The notes under the pieces are model-generated. The model searched no databases. It was not told where the DNA came from and saw only the letters and a list, made by a program, of their open reading frames with translations. Both the position numbers and the translations under genes were made by a program. Shown in pieces: positions 18,653 through 29,255 of a stretch of DNA of 64,000 nt (its first letter is position 1; each line of letters opens with the position of its first letter). This stretch comes from Aeromonas veronii (GTDB lineage: Bacteria; Pseudomonadota; Gammaproteobacteria; Enterobacterales; Aeromonadaceae), in assembly GCF_040215105.1 (NCBI RefSeq), contig NZ_CP157875.1, forward strand, positions 859,501 through 923,500, written 5' to 3'.

Positions 18653-21088
18653 TTATTGGTCTCGCAGGTTAAACGGACGAATGTAAGGCAGTGCTTCGGT
18701 ATCCAGGGAGGTTCCCTTCGGACCTGTCCCTACGCTACCCAATCCCTTCATCTCGAATTGAATGCCCAGACTGCGCTCGGAGGTCGGCCTCATATCCACG
18801 TTGTCCGGGGTGTTGACCCATTCCAGGTTGAAGTTGATGCTCCAGCAGCAGGAGTCATATTTCAGGCCCACCTTGCGGTCGGACTTCACGTTCTGGTTGA
18901 GCTCCTGATAGTAACCACCATAGAGGTGCCACTGATCATTGAGCGGCGTGGTCAGCAACAGACCGATCTGGTTGAGGTCGGTGACCTCTCCCTTGTGTTC
19001 AAGGTCGTAGTTGGCATCGCGCACGAAGCGGTGGTTCAGCTGGCTGATCAGCTTCTCGTGGCGGTACTCCAGCGCGCTGTTGGCCGAGCTGATTTGGCTC
19101 TGGTCAAAATCATACTGCGCGCCAGCGTGGGCAAACCACTGCTCGTTGATCTTGGCGTCGCCCTCGAACGACAGCGGGGAGCGGTTGTTGGTGCTCGCCA
19201 CATCGCTGGAGTAGAGCTTGACCCTGGGAGCCACGAAGTCGAAAGCTTGGGCAACGGCCAGCCGGATTCGTTCATCGCCAGCCGGATCATAAATGCGGCT
19301 AGTGAGACCGATGGAGAGGCGGTTGGAGTCGCTGATGCGATCCAGACCGGCGAAGCGGCGGTCGCTGAACAGGCTGTAGTAGTCCTGACGCATGGTCGTG
19401 GAGTCGTAGACCCCGATGTTGTCCTGATCCTTGTAGGGGACATAGAGATACTGGAACTCGGGCTCCAGGGTCTGGTTGGCCCCCTCTTTCCCGAACCACT
19501 GTTGCTCGCGCTCGAAGGTCATGCCCCCCTTGAGGCGGAACGAGGGCAGGACCCGGGTGATGTTCCCCTCCTCCAGGGTGACTCCCCCGCCGTCTTGCGG
19601 CGTGAACCTGCTGGTGAAGGTGCTGCTCATGTTGTCCGGCACCGTCTGATCGTAACGGGTGTACATCAGCTTGTACTGGCTGTCGAGGAAGTAACCGGCC
19701 TCATCGATGAGGGGGATAGTCAGGGTCGGGGCCGTGTAGAAGCGGGTGCCGGTGTAGGCTTCGCCCTGGTTCTGCTCGATGGCCTGATCGTTGTTGTAAC
19801 CGAAGTTGGTGAGTTCGGTGTTCCAGGCCAGATCGTACCAGCTGCCCTGGTGGTAGTAATTGTGGTTGATGCGGGGCATCAGCTCGTGGGGTTGCTGGGC
19901 GCTGGCCAGCAGGATCTGGTAGGTCCGCACCTCGGCATTGAGGTTCCAGTTCTGCTGGAAATAACCCGCCATCAGAGACTGCTGCAACTGGTTGTCGACC
20001 TGGGTCCCCACCTTGGGGGAGAAGTCGTTGAAGTAGTTGTAGTCCCGGTCCCGCACCTTGGTGTAGTCCACCGACACCCGCAGGGAATTATCCATGAACA
20101 TGGAGGTATGACGGGCATTGAGCAGATAGCGATGACCGTCTGACAGATGCTGGTTCAGGCTGTCGGTCTCGTCATACTGCTTGTCGTTGGCCAGGTTTTC
20201 GAAGTAGAGGCTGCCCACGTGGGCCGGGTCCGGCATGTAGCGGAACTCGACCTGCTCCATCAGGCCCCGTCTGTCCATGAAGCGGGAGGTGATGGTGGCG
20301 TCGTAGTTGGGGGCAATGTTCCAGTAGAACGGCTGGGTGATGTCCATGCCGTTCTTGGAGCTCTGGGTATAACCCGGGTAGAGCAGGCCCGTCTTGCGCT
20401 CATCCTTGATGGGGAAGTTGATATAGGGGAAATAGAAGACCGGATAGTCATAGAGCCAGAGACTGGCGTTCCAGGCTTCCCCGAACACTTCGGCCTGATC
20501 GATGTCGATGCTGCCCGCCTTCAGGGTCCAGGCCTCCTGGCCCGGTGGGCAGGTGGTGTACTGAGCCCCTTCCAGCACTATGTTCTGGTTGTCGTTGGTC
20601 ATGGTCACCTTCTCGGCGAAGCCGCGCACCGGTGAACCGTGAACCTGATACTTGCCCTCTTCCAGTTCGGAATCCTTGGTATCCAGATTGGATTTCAGGG
20701 TCTTGTCGCTGGTGACGGTGATCTGGCCATCGTTGTAGTAGATGTTGCCGATGGCGATGACGTCCCGGCTCTTCTGATCGAGCTGGGCATAGTCAGAGTC
20801 AAACTTGCGCACCCCCTGACGGACCTTGACGTCCCCTTCATAGACGGCGGTGCCACCCTGTTTGGCTTCCAGGCGGTCCGCATCGACCTCGACCGGTTGG
20901 GCATTGGCATCCTGACCGGAGGCTGGCTTCTCTATCTTGGGCACATAGTCATAGCAGAGGCTGTCGAGAATGCCGGTCGCCGGCGGCGCGTTGATTGGCG
21001 CAGCCTGTACCGTGATCGGACTCAGTGCTGGAACAAGGCTGATAGTCAGGGCGATGGGACCAGAAGTGCCCAGTGTCCATTTTGTCAT
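18653..21088 (-). CDS. lptD: LPS-assembly outer membrane protein LptD
   Basis: Beta-barrel of the LptDE translocon that inserts lipopolysaccharide in the outer leaflet. The likely start at 21088 (MTKWTLG) gives 811 residues with a signal peptide; an upstream in-frame ATG at 21139 would place a non-signal extension in front. An OstA/LptA-like jellyroll (VEVDADRLEAKQGGTAVYEGDV) is followed by the barrel. Four cysteines match the disulfide pattern of the family: one in LCYDYVP, one in TTCPPG and the adjacent pair in DSCCWS near the C-terminus. It heads the block running to apaH and faces amgK. Confidence 0.95.
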   Translation of the reverse strand: MTKWTLGTSGPIALTISLVPALSPITVQAAPINAPPATGILDSLCYDYVPKIEKPASGQDANAQPVEVDADRLEAKQGGTAVYEGDVKVRQGVRKFDSDYAQLDQKSRDVIAIGNIYYNDGQITVTSDKTLKSNLDTKDSELEEGKYQVHGSPVRGFAEKVTMTNDNQNIVLEGAQYTTCPPGQEAWTLKAGSIDIDQAEVFGEAWNASLWLYDYPVFYFPYINFPIKDERKTGLLYPGYTQSSKNGMDITQPFYWNIAPNYDATITSRFMDRRGLMEQVEFRYMPDPAHVGSLYFENLANDKQYDETDSLNQHLSDGHRYLLNARHTSMFMDNSLRVSVDYTKVRDRDYNYFNDFSPKVGTQVDNQLQQSLMAGYFQQNWNLNAEVRTYQILLASAQQPHELMPRINHNYYHQGSWYDLAWNTELTNFGYNNDQAIEQNQGEAYTGTRFYTAPTLTIPLIDEAGYFLDSQYKLMYTRYDQTVPDNMSSTFTSRFTPQDGGGVTLEEGNITRVLPSFRLKGGMTFEREQQWFGKEGANQTLEPEFQYLYVPYKDQDNIGVYDSTTMRQDYYSLFSDRRFAGLDRISDSNRLSIGLTSRIYDPAGDERIRLAVAQAFDFVAPRVKLYSSDVASTNNRSPLSFEGDAKINEQWFAHAGAQYDFDQSQISSANSALEYRHEKLISQLNHRFVRDANYDLEHKGEVTDLNQIGLLLTTPLNDQWHLYGGYYQELNQNVKSDRKVGLKYDSCCWSINFNLEWVNTPDNVDMRPTSERSLGIQFEMKGLGSVGTGPKGTSLDTEALPYIRPFNLRDQ

Positions 21089-21160
21089 GTGAAAGGCTCG
21101 CACAATCCGTGGTAAAGACGGTTGAATCAGGGCATGCATTTTATGTCAGGATCCATCAAG

Positions 21161-21188
21161 TTGACATTGCATGTCATTGCTTTATGTT
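21161..21188 (+). promoter_or_regulatory. Sigma-70 promoter of amgK-murU-djlA
   Basis: A perfect -35 TTGACA (21161-21166), 16-base spacer and -10 TATGTT (21183-21188) lie about 75 bases before the amgK start in the divergent gap with lptD. Confidence 0.6.
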
Positions 21189-21262
21189 AGCCGGCAATGA
21201 TAAAGCATTATTGCGGCCAGGGCTAACAGCCAAGAGCTGCTTTCCAATTTGGTCCCCGACTC

Positions 21263-22270
21263 ATGCACGATCGCGATTCCCTGTTATTGCACTGGGCGCG
21301 CCGGATTTCCGGTGATGCCAACCTTCAATTGACCCTGATCTCCGGTGACGCCAGTTTTCGCCGCTATTTCCGTGGTGCCGGTCTGGTGTGGGTGGATGCT
21401 AATCCGAAAACCGAAAAAAATCATGAATTTGTTCGCAACGCCGCGGCCTTGAAGGCGAATGGTCTGCTGGCGCCCGAGGTCAAGGGGGTGGACTACGAGC
21501 AGGGGTTGCTGGCGGTGACGGATCTCGGCGATACCCAGCTCATCACCTGCCTGAATGCCGATAACGTGCTGGCCTGGTATGACAAGGCCATTGCCCTGCT
21601 GCCGCAGCTTGGCGCAGTCGAGCTCTCCCTCGAGCCCTTCGATGCGGCCTTCATGGCCCGTGAGAACGCCATCTTCCCCGAGTGGCTGCTGGGTCATCAT
21701 CTGCAGCTCGCCTTGAGCGAGGATGAGCAGCTGTTGCTGGATGACACCTTCACCTGCCTGACCGAGAACAACCTGGCTCAGCCCCAGGGGGTGATGCACC
21801 GGGACTTCCACAGCCGCAACCTGATGGTGTGTGGCGATGACAGCCCCGCGACCAGCACCCTGGCCGTCATCGATTTCCAGGACATGGTCATCGGGCCGCT
21901 CAGCTACGATCTGGTCTCCCTGCTCAAAGACTGCTATGTGCGCTGGCCGGACGATGTCATCGAGCAAGGGATGCGCCATGGCTTCGACACCTTGAGCGAG
22001 GCTGGCGTGCTGGCCGGGATCGATTATGCCCGCTTCCGGCGCCAGGCCGATCTCACCGGCATGCAGCGCCACCTGAAGGCGGCGGGCATCTTCACCCGCC
22101 TCTATCACAGGGACGGAAAATCCGGTTATCTGAAGGATATTCCACGCACACTGGGTTATGTGGTGGATGTTTGTCATCTGCACGGGGACACATACCCTGT
22201 GTTGTCCCGTTTCGGTGACTGGTTGCAGCGAAAAGTGCTGCCGGGCTTTGCTGCTGGAGCCCAGGCATGA
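21263..22270 (+). CDS. amgK: Anomeric MurNAc/GlcNAc kinase AmgK
   Basis: A 335-residue protein of the aminoglycoside-phosphotransferase fold, matching AmgK of pseudomonads, which phosphorylates N-acetylmuramate at the anomeric carbon during peptidoglycan recycling. Kinase motifs are the Brenner-type MHRDFHSRNLMV (about residue 178) and the metal-binding VIDFQD. The N-terminal SGDASFRRYFR segment is typical. Its stop overlaps the murU start (ATGA), and the location beside lptD is the same as in Pseudomonas, which supports the assignment over a generic phosphotransferase. Confidence 0.9.
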   Translation: MHDRDSLLLHWARRISGDANLQLTLISGDASFRRYFRGAGLVWVDANPKTEKNHEFVRNAAALKANGLLAPEVKGVDYEQGLLAVTDLGDTQLITCLNADNVLAWYDKAIALLPQLGAVELSLEPFDAAFMARENAIFPEWLLGHHLQLALSEDEQLLLDDTFTCLTENNLAQPQGVMHRDFHSRNLMVCGDDSPATSTLAVIDFQDMVIGPLSYDLVSLLKDCYVRWPDDVIEQGMRHGFDTLSEAGVLAGIDYARFRRQADLTGMQRHLKAAGIFTRLYHRDGKSGYLKDIPRTLGYVVDVCHLHGDTYPVLSRFGDWLQRKVLPGFAAGAQA

Positions 22271-22953
22271 AAGCGATGATCCTGGCCGCCGGTCGCGGCG
22301 AGCGGATGCGACCGCTGACGGACTCCCTGCCCAAGCCGCTGCTGGCGGTGGGGGGCAAGCCGCTCATCGTGCATCATATCGAGAAGCTCAAGGCTGCCGG
22401 GGTGACGAATCTGGTCATCAACCACGCCTGGCTCGGCCACGAGCTGGTGGCGGCACTCGGGGATGGCAGCGCCTTCGGGGTTAGCATCCAGTGGTCGGCG
22501 GAAGAAACCGCACTGGAGACCGCCGGTGGCATAGTGCAGGCACTGCCATTGCTGGGGTCTGAGCCTTTTCTGGTGATCAACGGCGATACCTGGCTGGATC
22601 TGGATTACGGCACCCTGGTGAACCAGACGCTGGGGGAGGATCTGGCCCACCTCTGGCTGGTGCCCAATCCGTCCCAGCATCCTCACGGGGATTTCGCGCT
22701 GCAAGCCGGCCGGGTGCTGGACAGCCCGTCCCTCACTTTCAGCGGCATCGGCCTCTATCGTCCCGAGGCTTTCGGTCACTTGCCCGCCGGGGCTCGCAAG
22801 CTGGCCCCCCTGCTGCGGGAGTGGATGGCGGCGGGTCGGGTCGGTGGCAGCCTGCTCCCTGGCGAGTGGCGAGACATTGGCACCGTCGCGCGGCTGCGAG
22901 AGCTGGACGAACAGTTGCAAGGATGCAGCACTCAACACATCACGAGGTCTTGA
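22267..22953 (+). CDS. murU: MurNAc-1-phosphate uridylyltransferase MurU
   Basis: A 228-residue nucleotidyltransferase that makes UDP-MurNAc from MurNAc-1-phosphate, feeding recycled sugar into peptidoglycan synthesis without MurA/MurB. The N-terminal pyrophosphorylase signature AAGRGERMRPLTDSLPKPL (residue 7) and the NGDTW metal-site motif (about residue 106) are intact; WRDIGT lies near the end. The four-base overlap with amgK implies co-translation. In Pseudomonas this pair gives intrinsic fosfomycin tolerance; the same is inferred, not shown, here. Confidence 0.9.
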   Translation: MKAMILAAGRGERMRPLTDSLPKPLLAVGGKPLIVHHIEKLKAAGVTNLVINHAWLGHELVAALGDGSAFGVSIQWSAEETALETAGGIVQALPLLGSEPFLVINGDTWLDLDYGTLVNQTLGEDLAHLWLVPNPSQHPHGDFALQAGRVLDSPSLTFSGIGLYRPEAFGHLPAGARKLAPLLREWMAAGRVGGSLLPGEWRDIGTVARLRELDEQLQGCSTQHITRS

Positions 22954-22956
22954 ACC

Positions 22957-23781
22957 ATGCGTATTTGGGGTAAGGTGCTTGGCGCCTTCTTCGGTTTTCT
23001 GCTCGGCAACATCTTTGGCGCCCTGCTTGGCCTCTGGTTAGGCCATCGTTTCGATCGGGGCATGGGCATGTCGTTCCGCCGTGCCCCCACCCAGCAACAG
23101 CAGGCGGTTTTCTTCCACGCCACCTTCGCCGTCATGGGCCACATCGCCAAGGCGAGCGGCCAGGTCACCGAGCAGGAGATCCGGGTTGCCTCCAACCTGA
23201 TGGACAGGATGCGTCTCTCCGGTGAGCAGCGGGTGCGGGCCCAGGAGTCCTTCCGTCAGGGCAAGGAGAGCGGCTTCCCCCTGCGCGAGACCCTGGCCGA
23301 GTTCCGTCAGGCGAGCCAGGGCCAGCGTGACATCCTGCGCTTCTTCCTGGAAGTCCAACTGCAGGCGGCCTTCGCCGATGGCTGCGTGGAAGCCGACGAG
23401 CGGGCCATCTTGCAGACCATCGCCGACGAGCTGGGCTTCAGCCGCATCGAGCTGGCGCGGATCCTGGCCATGGCCGAGGCGCAGATGAACTTCTTCAAGC
23501 ACGGTCAGGGCCAGTATCAGGGTGGGGGCCAGGGGCAGCAGTACCGCCAGGAGGCGCCATCCAAGGATCGGCTCAAGGATGCCTATCAGCTGCTCGGCGT
23601 CAGCGAGAGCGACAGCGATCAGGAGATCAAGCGGGCCTACCGCAAGGAGATGAGCAAGCACCATCCGGACAAGCTGGCCGCCAAGGGGTTGCCGCCGGAG
23701 ATGATGGAGATGGCCAAGGAGAAGACCCAGGAGATCCAGCAGGCCTGGGAGTGGATCCGCGAGGCTCGCGGCATCCGCTGA
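22957..23781 (+). CDS. djlA: Membrane-anchored DnaJ-like co-chaperone DjlA
   Basis: A 274-residue type III J-protein. A short N-terminal membrane helix rich in Gly/Leu/Phe (about residues 5-30, typical DjlA) is followed by a TerB-like helical domain, a Gln/Gly-rich linker (GQGQYQGGGQGQQYRQ) and a C-terminal J domain with the HPD motif in KHHPDKL. It stimulates DnaK at the inner membrane. It begins 3 bases after murU, completing a three-gene unit that ends at the terminator at 23811. Confidence 0.95.
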   Translation: MRIWGKVLGAFFGFLLGNIFGALLGLWLGHRFDRGMGMSFRRAPTQQQQAVFFHATFAVMGHIAKASGQVTEQEIRVASNLMDRMRLSGEQRVRAQESFRQGKESGFPLRETLAEFRQASQGQRDILRFFLEVQLQAAFADGCVEADERAILQTIADELGFSRIELARILAMAEAQMNFFKHGQGQYQGGGQGQQYRQEAPSKDRLKDAYQLLGVSESDSDQEIKRAYRKEMSKHHPDKLAAKGLPPEMMEMAKEKTQEIQQAWEWIREARGIR

Positions 23782-23810
23782 CACGCCAGAAAGAAGCTAG
23801 ATGCAGTCAT

Positions 23811-23841
23811 AAAAAATGCCCGTCGAGAGACGGGCATTTTT
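23811..23841. terminator. Bidirectional terminator between djlA and the purine permease
   Basis: AAAAAATGCCCGTC and GACGGGCATTTTT arms around GAGA. Confidence 0.92.
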
Positions 23842-23879
23842 GTTGGCGGGGGGATTCAATCCCCGTCGAAGGGGGCGAC

Positions 23880-25223
23880 TCAGTGCGCGTCGACCCAGAC
23901 GAATTTGAGGATGAACAGCAGGGCGACGACCAGCACGCAGGGGTTGATCTCGCGCCAGCGGCCGGTGCCCGCCTTCATCACGCAGTAGGAGATGAAGCCC
24001 ACGGCGATCCCCTCGGTGATGGAGAAGCTGAACGGCATCATGACCGCGGTCATGAAGGCCGGTACTGCCTCGGTCAGGTCTTCCCACTTCACCCGGGTGA
24101 GCTCGGAGCACATCAGCACGCCCACGTAGATGAGGGCGCCGGCGGCGGCATAAGCCGGCACCATGGCGGCGACGGGGGAGAAGAAGATGGCCAGCAGGAA
24201 CAGCACGCCGACGACGATGGCGGTCAGACCGGTGCGACCACCCACGGCCACGCCGGAGCTGCTCTCGATATAGGCCGTCACGGAGGAGGTACCCATGAAG
24301 GCGCCGCCCACCGAGCTCACGCTGTCGACGACCAATGCCTGCTTCATGCGCGGGAAGTGCCCCTTGTCATCGGCCAGTTTTGCACGGTTGGTCACCCCGA
24401 TGAGGGTGCCGGAGGAGTCGAACAGGTTGACCAGCATGAAGGAGAAGATGATGCCGGCGAGGCTGATATCCAGGGATCCCATCAAATCCAGCTGACCGAA
24501 CACCGGCGTGATGCTGGGCGGCATGGAGACGAAGCCCTTGAAGGTGACGTCACCAAACAGAAAGCCCAGTCCGGTGGTGACCACCATGGAGATGAGGACG
24601 GCGGAGTGCACGCCACGGGCGGAGAAGATGCAGATCAGGAAGAAGCCGAGCAGCCCCAGCAGACAGGGCAGGGAAGTGAGATTGCCCACCGTCACCATGG
24701 TGGCCGGGTTCGCGACGACGATGCCGGCGTTGTGCAGGCCGAGCAGGGCGATGAGCAGGCCGATACCGGCGGTGATGCCGACGCGCAGGGTGAGGGGGAT
24801 GTTGGCGATGAGCCAGTAGCGCACCCGCAGCAGGGTGAGGATCAGAAGACCCAGGGCGCCCCAGAAGATGGTACCCATGCCTATCTGCCAGGAGTAACCC
24901 ATGCCGGCCACCACCACGAAGGCGAAGAAGGCGTTGAGGCCCATGGCGGGAGCCAGGGCGATGGGCAGGTTGGCCAGCAGCCCCATCAGAATGCTGCCGA
25001 TGCCGGCGATGAGGCAGGTGGTGACGAACACGGCCTGGGTGTCCATGCCCGCAGCGGAGAGGATCTGCGGGTTGACGAAGACGATGTAGACCATGGTCAG
25101 GAAGGTGGTGATCCCGGCGATGACCTCGGTGCGGGCCGTGGTGCCATGACCTTTCAGGGCGAACAGACGATCGAGCAATCCTTGCCCGGCCGCCGGGCTG
25201 GTGGCTTGATGTGGTTGATTCAT
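23880..25223 (-). CDS. NCS2-family purine permease (AzgA/AdeP/GhxP type)
   Basis: A 447-residue inner-membrane proton symporter for a purine base. The start at 25223 (MNQPHQA) fits the length of E. coli AdeP/GhxP (about 445); the frame upstream to 25397 is ignored. Family segments are RTEVIAGITTFLTMVYIVFVNPQIL, ALAPAMGLNAFF, and ESSSGVAVGGRTGLTA. Whether the substrate is adenine or guanine/hypoxanthine cannot be settled from sequence. A PurR-like operator about 190 bases upstream supports purine control. Confidence 0.88.
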   Translation of the reverse strand: MNQPHQATSPAAGQGLLDRLFALKGHGTTARTEVIAGITTFLTMVYIVFVNPQILSAAGMDTQAVFVTTCLIAGIGSILMGLLANLPIALAPAMGLNAFFAFVVVAGMGYSWQIGMGTIFWGALGLLILTLLRVRYWLIANIPLTLRVGITAGIGLLIALLGLHNAGIVVANPATMVTVGNLTSLPCLLGLLGFFLICIFSARGVHSAVLISMVVTTGLGFLFGDVTFKGFVSMPPSITPVFGQLDLMGSLDISLAGIIFSFMLVNLFDSSGTLIGVTNRAKLADDKGHFPRMKQALVVDSVSSVGGAFMGTSSVTAYIESSSGVAVGGRTGLTAIVVGVLFLLAIFFSPVAAMVPAYAAAGALIYVGVLMCSELTRVKWEDLTEAVPAFMTAVMMPFSFSITEGIAVGFISYCVMKAGTGRWREINPCVLVVALLFILKFVWVDAH

Positions 25224-25411
25224 GTTGGATTCCAATGGGTGACGTGAAATAAGCAGCAGGGGGGCAGACCCATCCATAGGGAGACTGACCCTGTCATTGG
25301 CGATTTCATCGCCAGACTCGTCCTGATACCGTGACAGCGCGCACATTTTTACACAGGCAGGCGCGTTTACAAACCCCGGATCTGCGAGGCGGATCAATGA
25401 ATAGAGTAAAA

Positions 25412-25427
25412 ATTCAAACGTTTGCTC
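25412..25427 (-). promoter_or_regulatory. PurR-like operator of the purine permease
   Basis: ATTCAAACGTTTGCTC shares the core CAAACGTTTGC with the PurR consensus ACGCAAACGTTTGCGT. It lies 189 bases before the permease start, in the gap between it and the upstream hypothetical gene. Confidence 0.65.
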
Positions 25428-25473
25428 TTGCGGCAGGAAAAATGAGTGTCGATAGAGACTTTCTTTGGGAAGC

Positions 25474-25809
25474 TCAGAGGGTCTTGAAGTAACGCTCCAC
25501 CAGTTGTGCCAGCAGAGCGTCGCTGCGCTCCTGCAGCAGACTCAAGGTCAGGCCCATGCGCTGCAGCAACAGACCGGCCTGCTCCTCGCTCAGCTTGCGC
25601 CCCTCGATGAAGAACTCCTGCTCCGGCAGCTGCTTGTCATGACGCGGGAGCAGCACCCAGCTTATCCACTCGGGCTCCAGAGTGGCGAAGATCCGGCTGG
25701 CGGCATTGCAGAACCTGTCGATGTGCGCCTTGCCGTCTGGCCCGAGGCAACCGGGTTCGATGCGGATCTGGATGTGAAGTCGCTTCGAGGTGTCTGTGGT
25801 GTGGGCCAT
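25474..25809 (-). CDS. Hypothetical protein, 111 residues
   Basis: A small soluble protein with no signal peptide or membrane helix. It reads as a beta-strand-rich N-terminal half (RLHIQIRIEPGCLGPDGKAHIDRF, ATLEPEWISWVLLPRHD) and a helical C-terminal half (LSEEQAGLLLQRMGLTLSLLQERSDALLAQL). I do not recognise the family. It lies between ettA and the purine permease, same strand as both. The ribosome-binding site before the ATG is weak. Normal codon use and a clean frame support it being a real gene. Confidence 0.7.
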   Translation of the reverse strand: MAHTTDTSKRLHIQIRIEPGCLGPDGKAHIDRFCNAASRIFATLEPEWISWVLLPRHDKQLPEQEFFIEGRKLSEEQAGLLLQRMGLTLSLLQERSDALLAQLVERYFKTL

Positions 25810-25858
25810 GGCTAGCTATCGGTTGGGGGAGGCGGAGAGAGTGTAAGTCAAAAGGCAA

Positions 25859-25884
25859 TAGAAAGGGGAGCCTGGGCTCCCCTT
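25859..25884 (-). terminator. Terminator-like hairpin after ettA
   Basis: AAGGGGAGCC and GGCTCCCCTT form a perfect 10-base inverted repeat around TG; the following T-tract on the minus strand is interrupted. Confidence 0.5.
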
Positions 25885-25995
25885 GTCACGGTGCAATCCC
25901 CTCGATGGGGGGAGGTACGGCATCGCTTGGCCAGCGGTCCGCCAGCCGTTACGGGCGCGCTGCGGCGGCATGGCTGGCCGCACCAGCGCTTCCCT

Positions 25996-27663
<1,668 letters not shown>

Positions 27664-27769
27664 TGGCTAATTCTCTTCCTTTTCAGCAACTTAATGATTT
27701 TTCATTAACAAACTGATGGCGTGGTGGGCCAGGTCGGCGCGGGCCAACCCGGTTCCAAAAAACTCGTCG

Positions 27770-27798
27770 ATTGTAAACCAATGGGGAGGGGGCGGCAA
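27770..27798 (-). promoter_or_regulatory. Sigma-70 promoter of ettA
   Basis: On the minus strand TTGCCG (27793-27798), a 17-base spacer and TACAAT (27770-27775) lie about 110 bases before the ettA ATG. The remainder of the 306-base gap to the transglycosylase stop holds nothing else I recognise. Confidence 0.6.
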
Positions 27799-27969
27799 AG
27801 CGGACAGCGGGAGCGACCTCCCATCTGCGAAACCCTCTTGGCCGGGAGGGATGGCCGCTGGGATGGGCCGACGCCTGCCCGGTCTGGGGGCTTGAGGGTT
27901 TCTGTATCCAGGTTGAATGGGGGATGTTCGGCACCCGTATCAGCGGATGCCATCAACCGGTGGTGAGCG

Positions 27970-28818
27970 TCAGCGTACCGATACCTTGGTTTTCTTGGGC
28001 TGATCCTGCCCCGAGTAGTAGAGCACTCGCTGCACGTATTCCTGGGTTTCCTGATAGGGGGGCACACCTCCATAGCGGACCACGGCCTGCTCACCGGCGT
28101 TATAGGCGGCGCTGATCCTGATCCAGTCGGGGCCGAACTGCTTCTCCAGCCATTTCAGATAGATCATGGCACCGCGGATGTTCTGCTCCGCATCGAACGG
28201 ACGCGTCACGCCGAACCTGGCTTGGGTCTCGGGGATGAGTTGCATCACCCCTTGCGCCTGTTTGGGGGAGACGGCGAGGCTGTTGAGGTTGGACTCGGCG
28301 ATGGCGATGGCCAGCGCCAGCTGGGGATCGACCCGGTGGCGCTTGGCAGCCTGCCGGATCATGCTGGCGAGTTTCTGCTTGCTCATGGACTGACGGGCCA
28401 GATAGCCATCCTGATCGAAGGGGACGCCGGGGCGTACCCAGGGGGCGCCGCCCGAGCCGCCGCCGACACCGCAGGTGCCGAGCGGGGCATTGCCCACACG
28501 TTCGTTGTAGTAGCGGGCTGCCTGCTGGTTGCCCAGGCGCATGGCCATGGCGAGATAGGTATTGGCCTGACGGGCGCTGCGGATCCCCTGTGGACCACGA
28601 GCCAGCAGGCGGCCGATGCGAAAATAGGCTTCTGGATTGCCGAGGCTGGCGGCGGTGCAGTAGTGGGCGATGGCCTGCCTCGGGTTGTTGCGCTCCATGG
28701 CCGCCCCCTGGCGCAGGGCATTCATCGCCTTGGGAGCCTGGCGAAAGGTGTCGGCGTGAGTCGATGTGCTGGCCAGCAGGAGCAAGAGTCCCCAGCCCCA
28801 AGTGCAGAGTCGCAGCAT
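27970..28818 (-). CDS. SLT-family lytic transglycosylase with Sel1-like N-terminal region
   Basis: A 282-residue exported protein that should cleave the MurNAc-GlcNAc bond of peptidoglycan. The start at 28818 (MLRLCTWG) has GAGGTA about 7 bases upstream and opens a signal peptide ending near STHA. Two Sel1-like helical repeats (residues about 50-105; QAIAHYCTAASLGNPEAYFRIG) precede a C-terminal goose-lysozyme-like domain with the catalytic Glu in AIAESNLN, the GVMQLIPETQARFGV segment and AYNAGEQAV. It is downstream of the epimerase gene on the same strand but about 440 bases away, so probably separate. Confidence 0.88.
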   Translation of the reverse strand: MLRLCTWGWGLLLLLASTSTHADTFRQAPKAMNALRQGAAMERNNPRQAIAHYCTAASLGNPEAYFRIGRLLARGPQGIRSARQANTYLAMAMRLGNQQAARYYNERVGNAPLGTCGVGGGSGGAPWVRPGVPFDQDGYLARQSMSKQKLASMIRQAAKRHRVDPQLALAIAIAESNLNSLAVSPKQAQGVMQLIPETQARFGVTRPFDAEQNIRGAMIYLKWLEKQFGPDWIRISAAYNAGEQAVVRYGGVPPYQETQEYVQRVLYYSGQDQPKKTKVSVR

Positions 28819-29255
28819 GATGGATACCTCATTTCGTATCCGCAAGATATAGGTTCTGGATGGGCGGGTTGCCAGCCGAGTGTAGGAACATGTGGTTCTG
28901 TGCTGGCTTGAGAAAGATGAAAACGGTCTGGAACCTTTGGCTAGTGGAGCAAAATATTGGGTGGAAGGTCAAAGAGCAGGGCCTGACTGCCGGGTGGGAA
29001 GGACGTTGAGACTCGCCACAGCTATCTCTCTCCCGTCGCTGGTGGCCGACAGTGGGGAATATAATCCAACGCATTGTATTTCTATGATTTAACGCTCTTC
29101 CCCCCTCATGTTCCTGGCGACCGGTCGGGTTGGATCCCGCGTTGATCCAAAGGGGCAACACGGATGAACGCCTCCGTTGCGACAACCGTGGTGCTACCCG
29201 CCAAGGATGCGCGGGACCATTTGCCCCCTTCTTGCACAAACAGGGCAGTGGAGCG
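28819..29255. other. Non-coding gap between transglycosylase and epimerase
   Basis: About 437 bases with no protein I recognise on either strand. Short open frames exist (for example 28892-29092 on the plus strand) but lack a ribosome-binding site and family resemblance. The transglycosylase promoter must lie near the left end; none is clear. Confidence 0.5.

Noticed and set aside
17870-20143. 757-codon open frame antisense to surA and lptD
   Set aside because: It crosses two real genes and has a low-complexity Val/Gly/Leu composition without recognisable motifs.
23751-25247. 498-codon His/Asp/Gly-rich open frame antisense to the purine permease
   Set aside because: The composition is an artefact of reading a hydrophobic-protein gene backwards.
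28892-29092. Short open frame ending ISMI in the gap near 29 kb
   Set aside because: No ribosome-binding site, no family match, and no neighbour suggesting co-translation.
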